A stretch of 12,345 bases of DNA from an uncultured Clostridia bacterium (lineage in GTDB: Bacteria > Bacillota > Clostridia > Oscillospirales > Oscillospiraceae): contig CALLZZ010000236.1 of NCBI GenBank assembly GCA_937858235.1, positions 1 to 12,345 of the forward strand, in the 5' to 3' direction. The notes under the pieces are model-generated. The model had not been told where the DNA came from. It made no database searches and saw only the letters and a list, made by a program, of their open reading frames with translations. This document shows positions 7,112-12,345 of the stretch, one piece after another. Every line of letters begins with the position of its first letter. Positions within the stretch are counted from its first letter, which is position 1. A program made the position numbers and the translations under genes.

Positions 7112-7196
7112 AAAAAAAGACATCTGAGGAACAAGAGCTGTCCCACAGATGTGAAAAACCTGCTGCCTTGCGGCCCGGCTGAATACCTGATCATGT
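7112..7196 (-). promoter_or_regulatory. NiCo (czcD) riboswitch with overlapping intrinsic terminator
   Basis: The minus-strand leader of the CDF gene carries the conserved pieces of the NiCo aptamer in order: CAGG (just inside P1), CAGCCGGGC (7173-7181), a P3 hairpin GCC-GCAA-GGC (7165-7174), AGCAGG (P4 5' side), CATCTGTGGGACAG and a weak P1 (ACATGA with TCTTGT, one mismatch). P4 pairs CAGGT (7158-7162) with ATCTG (7146-7150). The same ACATCTG (7146-7152) also pairs with CAGATGT (7120-7126), and GGGACA with TGTTCC inside it, forming a terminator followed by T7 (7112-7118). Aptamer and terminator are therefore exclusive, as expected for a metal-ON switch. P2 is almost absent. Recognition is from memory of the family consensus; the ligand (Co/Ni, or Fe(II) as later work argues) is not decided by sequence. 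Confidence 0.82.
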
Positions 7197-7212
7197 AATG
7201 GGTTTAGAAGTT

Positions 7213-7242
7213 ACCTTAGCACAGGAAATAGCAGAGTGTCAA
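7213..7242 (-). promoter_or_regulatory. Sigma-A promoter driving the riboswitch and CDF gene
   Basis: On the minus strand a perfect TTGACA (7237-7242), an 18-base spacer and TAAGGT (7213-7218) with an upstream TGC extended -10. Transcription would start near 7206, about 10 bases before the first aptamer base, which fits the riboswitch call. The gene thus does not depend on the upstream TVP38-like gene for transcription. Confidence 0.7.
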
Positions 7243-7262
7243 GAGAAAAGTTGGGAAAAACG

Positions 7263-7946
7263 TTATTTTCTTTTGAGAAACTTGAGCACAGCCTGCCCCA
7301 TTCGATCTCCGTAGATAAGGCCGATGAGAAACAGCGCGCCGCAGAGAAGTAAAATGGGTAGGCTTTTGAGGGAGAACCCACAGAGGGAACCGCCGAAAGC
7401 ACTGGCGATCAGAAGCCCCCAGGGACGCGCAAACAGAACGATAAAGAAGAAACGGCGAAAGGGGATATCAGTAAGGCCCGCCATAATACAGAGCAGATCA
7501 TCGGGGAAGAATGGGAACAGAAAGGCGAGGATGAGAAAACTATCCCGCTTCCGATCCAGCAGTTCCAGGTAATGTGCCGGCAGCTTTTTGCGAACTATGC
7601 GGTCTGCAAAGTTCTTTCCCAGTGTACGCGCCAGCCAGAAAGTGGTGCAAGATCCAATGGTAACGGCCAAGATGGTAATCAAAAATCCCTGCCAGGTTCC
7701 AAAGAAGGCTCCGCCGGTAGCGGCAACCAGGTTGCTGGGAATGGGGGCAATGATGACGCTGCACAGTTGGAGTCCGAAAAAGATCAACTGAGACCAAGGT
7801 GCTTGATCGGATAGATAGTCACGCAATGCAGCGGTGTCCTGAAGTCGCTCCAACAGGTCGGTGCGCCATAGGAACAGGCATAGTCCGGAGAGCAAGGCGA
7901 TCCCTACCACAGCGGCAATCCATTTTTTTATCTCTTTTCGTGCCAT
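7263..7946 (-). CDS. TVP38/TMEM64 (VTT domain, DedA superfamily) membrane protein
   Basis: A 227-residue multi-pass inner-membrane protein of the VTT/SNARE-associated superfamily. Related DedA and TVP38 proteins are linked to lipid flipping and envelope homeostasis, but the substrate of this one is unknown. An N-terminal TM (about 8-28) is followed by the re-entrant-loop signature PIPSNLVAATGGAFFG (68-83), further helices, the second signature LFPFFPDDLLCIMAGLT (143-159) with the paired prolines, RPWG (174-177), and a final helix near the C-terminus. The ATG at 7946 is preferred because AGGAGG lies 9 bases upstream; an in-frame GTG two codons earlier would leave only 3 bases. It precedes the CDF gene on the same strand, but the latter has its own promoter, and I see no convincing terminator between them, so read-through is possible. 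Confidence 0.9.
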   Translation of the reverse strand: MARKEIKKWIAAVVGIALLSGLCLFLWRTDLLERLQDTAALRDYLSDQAPWSQLIFFGLQLCSVIIAPIPSNLVAATGGAFFGTWQGFLITILAVTIGSCTTFWLARTLGKNFADRIVRKKLPAHYLELLDRKRDSFLILAFLFPFFPDDLLCIMAGLTDIPFRRFFFIVLFARPWGLLIASAFGGSLCGFSLKSLPILLLCGALFLIGLIYGDRMGQAVLKFLKRK

Positions 7947-7981
7947 TTGCACCAGCCTCCTTTGCCGTTTTTATTGTTTCT

Positions 7982-8010
7982 AGTATAAGCCTTAACCATG
8001 AAAAGAATCG
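7982..8010 (-). promoter_or_regulatory. Possible promoter of the TVP38-like gene
   Basis: On the minus strand TATACT (7982-7987) lies about 36 bases before the ATG. The hexamer 17 bases upstream (8005-8010, CGATTC) is a poor -35; TTACGA with a 19-base spacer is the alternative. Only the -10 is convincing. Confidence 0.35.
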
Positions 8011-8105
8011 TAAGGGAGTTTAAAATTTCCATTAAAGTTTTAGAAGAATGGGTTAAAATATGAACTTTTTGTGAAGCGCTGAGATGGGGAATAGCGCGCA
8101 AGCCG

Positions 8106-8134
8106 TTGTTCACCAAAGGCTTTTGTGATATGAT
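8106..8134 (+). promoter_or_regulatory. Sigma-A promoter of the polA operon
   Basis: TTGTTC (8106-8111), 17 bases, then TATGAT (8129-8134) with a TGA extended -10. Transcription would start near 8141, about 33 bases upstream of the polA ATG. The remainder of the divergent gap (8011-8105) is AT-rich and holds only a short GCGCT/AGCGC inverted repeat (8076-8097). Confidence 0.75.
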
Positions 8135-8173
8135 AAATAAATATTGTCTACATGCCGAAGGAGAGGGCAAAGA

Positions 8174-10831
8174 ATGAGATTGATGATTTTAGATGGAAAC
8201 TCCATCGTTAACCGGGCGTTCTATGGGGTTCGGCTGCTGTCGACCCGGGACGGTCTATATACCAACGCCATTTTCGGCTTTTTGAACATTTTGCAGAAGC
8301 TGACAGGCGAAGAGAATCCAGATGCCCTCTGTGTGGCCTTTGATCGAAAAGCACCCACCTTCCGGCACCAGGCCTACGAGGGATATAAGGCCAAGCGCCA
8401 CGCGATGCCGGAGGAACTGGCGGTACAGATGCCGGTGCTGAAGGACGTGCTGGATGCGATGAATATCCCGCGCTACGAGTTGGACGGGTGGGAAGCAGAC
8501 GACCTGCTGGGGACGGTTTCTCGAAAATGTGAGGCTGCTGGCTGGGACTGCGTGATTGTCACCGGTGATAAAGATGCGCTCCAGCTGGTTACAGAACACA
8601 CTACGGTCAATTTAGTCACTACCCGTATGGGTCAGACTACCGTTAAGCAGATGACTCCGGAGACGTTTGTGGAAACCTATGGCTTTGAACCGATCAAGAT
8701 CATTGACTTGAAGGGGCTGTGGGGAGATACGTCGGATCAGATTCCAGGGGTAAAGGGGATCGGAGAAAAGACGGCTATGGGTCTGATCCAGCAGTACGGT
8801 ACCATTACGGAAATCTATGAGCAATTCGATACCCTGGAGTTAAAACCAGCGGTGCGTAAAAAACTGGACGAGGGACGGGAACAGGCGGAGCTGTCCTATG
8901 ATCTGTCTCGAATCCGCTGTGACGCGCCCATCGACTTTGCACCAGAAGATGCCATCTGCAAGCAGTACAATAGAGAGGCGCTGTATCAGTTGTTTCTCAA
9001 GCTGGAGTTCAACAAGTTCATCGAGCGGTACGGCTTGTCCACTGCCCAAGAGGTACAGGCAGAATCAATGGAGGAAGTGACGTGCAGGGCAGAGCTGGTG
9101 GAAGACCCGGCGCGGCTGGAGCAGCTGCTAGAGCTGTGGCAGAAGGCAGAGTGGGTTTCTGTATTGACGTTGCCTACGTTGGACGGCGTAGCGGTAGACG
9201 GCGCAGAGGATGGCGAGGATGATGTAGGGGCGGTGGTGCTCCAGTCCCATGTGGGGGCGGAGGCATACCAGCGGTTCCTACAGGTGTTGTTCTCTGACCG
9301 GATTAAAAAGGTGACCCATCAGGTGAAAGAACTCATGGGAGCGCTATTGGCAGAGGGGCTTTCTACTGACGGATTCCTCTTTGATACTGCCTTGGGCGCT
9401 TATCTGCTGTCACCTACCGATGGCAGTTATGCGTTGGACAGGCTGTCAGTGAGCTGGCTGAACTTCCAACTGCCGGAGCAGAGCCTGTACATGGGAGCGG
9501 ATGCCTTTGCACCGTTAGGCGATTCAACTCAAGCGATGGCCACTATGCTGCGCTATACGGCAACAGTAGGGGCGTTGTATGAAAAAATGGCACCGAAGCT
9601 GGAAGAACTGGGGCTGATGGAGCTGTTCCAGACGGTGGAATTGCCTCTCTGTCCGGTGCTGGCAGAGATGGAGCAGGCTGGGTTCTTGGTGGATCGCAAG
9701 GCACTTGCCGCCTTCGGCGAACTGTTGAGCGAGGGCATTGATGCCAGTCGGCAGCAGATCTACGACTTAGCGGGGGAAGAATTCAACATCAATTCTACCA
9801 AGCAACTGGGAGAGATTTTGTTTGATAAGCTGGAATTACCGGCCTACAAAAAAACCAAGCGAGGATACTCTACCAATGCGGAGGTACTGGAAAAGCTACG
9901 GTGGCAGCATCCCATTGTAGAGCAGGTTTTGGAGTACCGTCAGCTGACGAAGTTAAAATCCACCTATGTGGATGGGTTGACCAAGGTAATGGGACCCGAC
10001 TGCCGAATCCACACCAGTTTTCAGAATACCGTTACCGCCACCGGGAGATTATCCTCTACCGAACCTAATTTGCAGAACATCCCGGTTCGCACGCCGCTGG
10101 GAGCGGAGATGCGCAAAATGTTTATCGCGGAGCCGGGAAATGTGCTGGTGGATGCGGACTATTCCCAAATTGAATTGCGGCTGCTGGCGCACATTGCCCA
10201 GGATTCGGTGATGCTGGAGGGGTTCCGAACCGGTGCAGATATTCATACGATGACAGCGGCGCAGGTCTTTGGCGTACCGGAGGAGCTGGTCACGAAACAA
10301 ATGAGATCCTCGGCCAAGGCGGTGAACTTTGGGATTGTCTATGGTATATCGGAGTTTTCCCTGGCCAAAGACATCGGAGTAACCCGGGCAGAAGCCAAGG
10401 ACTATATGGATCGGTACTTTGCCACCTACGTAGGTGTGCGTGCTTATCAGAAGCAGATTGTAGAACAGGCAAAGGCAGACGGCTATGTGTCCACCCTGAT
10501 GGGGCGGCGGAGAGAGATGCCGGAGCTGAAGGATGCTAACCGCAACAAGCGCGCCTTTGGAGAACGAGTGGCCTTGAATATGCCCATTCAGGGGACGGCA
10601 GCAGACATTATGAAGCTGGCCATGATCCGGGTGCAGCAGCGGCTGAAATCGGAGGGATTAAAGGGTCGGTTGGTGCTACAGGTACACGATGAACTGATCG
10701 TAGCGTGTCCGGAGGCGGAAGGAGAAGCCGTTGCCCGCATTCTGGAAGAGGAGATGGAGCGCGTGGTATCCCTGGACGTTAAGCTGGAAGCAGAGGCGCA
10801 TGTGGGTCACAGCTGGGCAGATGCCCATTGA
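8174..10831 (+). CDS. polA: DNA polymerase I
   Basis: An 885-residue cytoplasmic DNA polymerase I for Okazaki-fragment maturation and repair synthesis. The N-terminal 5'-3' exonuclease (about 1-290) shows metal-binding acidic residues in LDGNSIVNRAF (Asp7), AFDRKAPTFR (Asp57), WEADD (109-110), TGDKD (132, 134) and GDTSDQIPGVKGIG (185, 188). The middle domain lacks the DxE pair of a proofreading exonuclease (the segment reads VLTLPTLDG), so 3'-5' exonuclease activity is probably lost, as in many Gram-positive PolA. The polymerase domain is intact: motif A DADYSQIELR (Asp662), motif B RSSAKAVNFGIVYG (Arg711, Lys715, Phe719) and motif C QVHDE (Asp839, Glu840). Phe719 in the O-helix implies normal discrimination against dideoxynucleotides. 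The ATG at 8174 (MRLMILDGNS) follows GGAGAGGG. It heads the + strand operon, and its TGA lies 16 bases before the next start. Confidence 0.97.
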   Translation: MRLMILDGNSIVNRAFYGVRLLSTRDGLYTNAIFGFLNILQKLTGEENPDALCVAFDRKAPTFRHQAYEGYKAKRHAMPEELAVQMPVLKDVLDAMNIPRYELDGWEADDLLGTVSRKCEAAGWDCVIVTGDKDALQLVTEHTTVNLVTTRMGQTTVKQMTPETFVETYGFEPIKIIDLKGLWGDTSDQIPGVKGIGEKTAMGLIQQYGTITEIYEQFDTLELKPAVRKKLDEGREQAELSYDLSRIRCDAPIDFAPEDAICKQYNREALYQLFLKLEFNKFIERYGLSTAQEVQAESMEEVTCRAELVEDPARLEQLLELWQKAEWVSVLTLPTLDGVAVDGAEDGEDDVGAVVLQSHVGAEAYQRFLQVLFSDRIKKVTHQVKELMGALLAEGLSTDGFLFDTALGAYLLSPTDGSYALDRLSVSWLNFQLPEQSLYMGADAFAPLGDSTQAMATMLRYTATVGALYEKMAPKLEELGLMELFQTVELPLCPVLAEMEQAGFLVDRKALAAFGELLSEGIDASRQQIYDLAGEEFNINSTKQLGEILFDKLELPAYKKTKRGYSTNAEVLEKLRWQHPIVEQVLEYRQLTKLKSTYVDGLTKVMGPDCRIHTSFQNTVTATGRLSSTEPNLQNIPVRTPLGAEMRKMFIAEPGNVLVDADYSQIELRLLAHIAQDSVMLEGFRTGADIHTMTAAQVFGVPEELVTKQMRSSAKAVNFGIVYGISEFSLAKDIGVTRAEAKDYMDRYFATYVGVRAYQKQIVEQAKADGYVSTLMGRRREMPELKDANRNKRAFGERVALNMPIQGTAADIMKLAMIRVQQRLKSEGLKGRLVLQVHDELIVACPEAEGEAVARILEEEMERVVSLDVKLEAEAHVGHSWADAH

Positions 10832-10847
10832 GCAGGAGGGAACCCCA

Positions 10848-11333
10848 TTGAGTGATACGTTTATGGCGGCCAGCTACCGGCTGGTGCCGATGAATTTAGA
10901 GCTGATTCCCCAGGTTGCGGAGTTGGAGCGGCAGTGTTTTTCCAAGCCGTGGAACGAGGCCATGTTGACGGAGGAACTGAGCAATCCCCTGGCCTCATTT
11001 ATCGTGGCGCAGGGCGATAACCAAGAAGTGTTGGGCTATGCTGGCCTATCCGTGGTGGCGGGTGAAGGCTATATTGACAACGTGGCAGTGCGGCAGGAGT
11101 ACCGACGGAAAGGGATTGCCCAGGCGCTATTAGAGGTGTTTCTACAGTTCGGAGCGGCGAAGCAGCTGTCTTTTTTGACCCTGGAGGTGCGTGCGTCCAA
11201 TGATCCGGCAAAGCAGCTGTATATGAAGCATGGGTTTGAGCAGGTAGGGCGGCGTAAGAACTACTACGATGCGCCCCAAGAGGATGCGATTATAATGACA
11301 AAAATGTTTAAAAGGGAACCAACGGAAGGATAA
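10848..11333 (+). CDS. rimI: RimI-like GNAT protein N-acetyltransferase
   Basis: A 161-residue GNAT acetyltransferase expected to use acetyl-CoA to acetylate the N-terminal amine of ribosomal protein S18 or other substrates. The chosen start is TTG at 10848: AGGAGG lies 8 bases upstream, right after the polA stop, and the length then fits RimI. An ATG at 10863 is the alternative but is too far from that site. The core shows a hydrophobic strand ending IDNVAV (76-81), the acetyl-CoA pyrophosphate loop RRKGIA (86-91), the LEVRASN strand with Glu113, and the LYMKHGF segment with Tyr125, all typical of RimI; NYY lies at 138-140. Its position directly before tsaD is a frequent bacterial arrangement and supports RimI over a generic GNAT. 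It is probably cotranscribed with polA and tsaD. Confidence 0.88.
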   Translation: MSDTFMAASYRLVPMNLELIPQVAELERQCFSKPWNEAMLTEELSNPLASFIVAQGDNQEVLGYAGLSVVAGEGYIDNVAVRQEYRRKGIAQALLEVFLQFGAAKQLSFLTLEVRASNDPAKQLYMKHGFEQVGRRKNYYDAPQEDAIIMTKMFKREPTEG

Positions 11334-11345
11334 GAGGTGTTTTTT

Positions 11346-12345
11346 GTGCTGATTCTTGCAGTGGAAACCTCCTGCGATGAAACCGCAGTGGCAGTGGTTC
11401 GGGACGGACGCACCGTGTTGTCCGATGCCATTGCATCCCAGATTGATATGCACACCATTTACGGCGGCGTGGTGCCGGAAATTGCGTCCCGCAAGCATTT
11501 AGAGGCCATTTACGGCCTGGCGGATCAGGCGCTGGCCGACGCAGATGTGACCCGGAGAGAGCTTGACGCTGTGGCATGTACCTATGCACCAGGGCTGATT
11601 GGTGCGGTGCTGGTGGGGGTAAACTTTGCGAAAAGTGTTGCCTACGGATTAGGTGTACCGTTGATTCCGGTTCACCACGTTCGGGGGCACATTGCTGCCA
11701 ACTACATCACGCACCCAGATTTAGAGCCGCCGTTCTTATGCCTCTGCGTGTCCGGTGGGAATACCCTCATTGTAGACGTTCAGAACTACACGGAAATGAG
11801 ACTGCTGGGTGCTACCCGAGATGATGCAGCAGGGGAGTGCTTTGATAAGGTGGCACGGGTATTGGGAATCGGGTACCCGGGAGGTGGCCCCATGGATCGG
11901 TTGGCCCAGGGTGGTGACCCGAAAAAGTATCACCTGCCCCACGCCAAGGTAGACGGTGCGCCTTTGGACTTTTCCTTTTCCGGACTAAAAACGGCGGCGC
12001 TGAACCTGATTCATCACGCGGAACAAAAGCAGGAGGCGTTGGATCTGCCATCCTTCGCTGCCTCCTTTGCTGGTGCAGTTGCCCAGGAGCTGGTGCCACG
12101 AGCGATGATGGCGGCTGACCAGCTAGGTTACGGAAAAATTGCAGCTGCCGGAGGGGTAGCGGCCAACTCAACCATCCGCAGCGATTTGGAGCGTGCCTGC
12201 CGGAACCGAGGGGTGCAGCTTTATTTGCCCAGTCTTTCGTTGTGCGGAGATAACGGGGCAATGATCGGCTGTCAGGCATACTACGAGTATCAGGCAGGGC
12301 ATACCGGGGACTTTAGTTTAAATGGGTATGCCAATCGATTGATTG
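11346..12345 (+). CDS. tsaD: tRNA N6-threonylcarbamoyladenosine transferase TsaD (3' end outside window)
   Basis: The catalytic subunit that transfers the threonylcarbamoyl group from TC-AMP to A37 of ANN-decoding tRNAs, working with TsaB and TsaE. The 333 visible residues are nearly full length (the family is about 335-345), ending in FSLNGYANRLI. The GTG start at 11346 follows GAGGTG closely and gives the expected N-terminus (M)LILAVETSCDET. The ASKHA-fold features are all present: the ETSCDET phosphate loop, metal ligands His111 and His115 in HHVRGH and Asp302 in CGDNGAM, the SGGNT loop (136-140), FDKVAR with GYPGGGPMD (about 166-184), FSFSGLKTA (209-217) and AAGGVAANS (267-275). It starts 12 bases after the rimI stop. 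TsaB and TsaE are not encoded here. Confidence 0.97.
   Translation, partial: MLILAVETSCDETAVAVVRDGRTVLSDAIASQIDMHTIYGGVVPEIASRKHLEAIYGLADQALADADVTRRELDAVACTYAPGLIGAVLVGVNFAKSVAYGLGVPLIPVHHVRGHIAANYITHPDLEPPFLCLCVSGGNTLIVDVQNYTEMRLLGATRDDAAGECFDKVARVLGIGYPGGGPMDRLAQGGDPKKYHLPHAKVDGAPLDFSFSGLKTAALNLIHHAEQKQEALDLPSFAASFAGAVAQELVPRAMMAADQLGYGKIAAAGGVAANSTIRSDLERACRNRGVQLYLPSLSLCGDNGAMIGCQAYYEYQAGHTGDFSLNGYANRLI

Noticed and set aside
8076..8097. GCGCT/AGCGC inverted repeat upstream of polA as an operator or SOS box
   Set aside because: Only five bases per arm, with no match to a LexA site of the Gram-positive type; chance is likely.
10821..10847. Earlier ATG start for rimI overlapping the end of polA
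   Set aside because: It lacks a ribosome binding site and would add residues not found in RimI; the TTG at 10848 sits at an ideal distance from AGGAGG.
1..12345. CRISPR array, tRNA, insertion sequence, toxin-antitoxin or phage-defence island
   Set aside because: No periodic direct repeats, no tRNA-like cloverleaf, no transposase or recombinase genes, and no defence-type domains were seen; the genes are mostly conserved chromosomal ones.

Overview
The window looks like an ordinary chromosomal segment of a Gram-positive anaerobe of the class Clostridia, probably from the Oscillospirales (gut Ruminococcaceae/Oscillospiraceae). This is inferred from strong AGGAGG-type ribosome binding sites, sigma-A-type promoters in AT-rich gaps between moderately GC-rich genes, a PolA with a degenerate proofreading domain, a Gram-positive style RND pump, and a metal riboswitch type common in Firmicutes. 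No tRNA, rRNA, CRISPR array, insertion sequence or prophage gene was seen. No stretch over about 300 bases lacks a gene; the largest gap (4052-4344, 293 bases) holds two divergent promoters and a leader.

Layout: (1) 2-1873, + strand: the C-terminal part of an RND efflux permease, followed by two strong hairpins (1890-1980) that separate it from a convergent minus-strand block. (2) 1991-4051, minus strand: a PgsA-like CDP-alcohol phosphatidyltransferase, a low-specificity threonine aldolase (PLP enzyme) and a 77-residue orphan protein with its own consensus-like promoter. (3) 4345-6090, + strand: a 581-residue membrane-anchored protein of unknown function with a repeated extracytoplasmic module, transcribed divergently from the phosphatidyltransferase. 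(4) 6120-7946, minus strand: a TVP38/VTT-family membrane protein, then a cation diffusion facilitator (CDF) metal exporter. The exporter has its own promoter and a leader that matches the NiCo (czcD) riboswitch with an overlapping intrinsic terminator. (5) 8174-12345, + strand: polA, a RimI-like N-acetyltransferase and tsaD (cut by the window end), tightly spaced as an operon.

The most informative non-coding element is the riboswitch at about 7112-7196. Its aptamer and terminator use the same bases, so metal binding should favour read-through into the exporter gene, which makes a self-contained metal detoxification unit. Other items worth a second look are the repeat-containing 581-residue protein, the 77-residue orphan, a possible attenuator in the phosphatidyltransferase leader, and a long unexplained hairpin upstream of the aldolase. 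I found no evidence for a wholly new multi-gene system.
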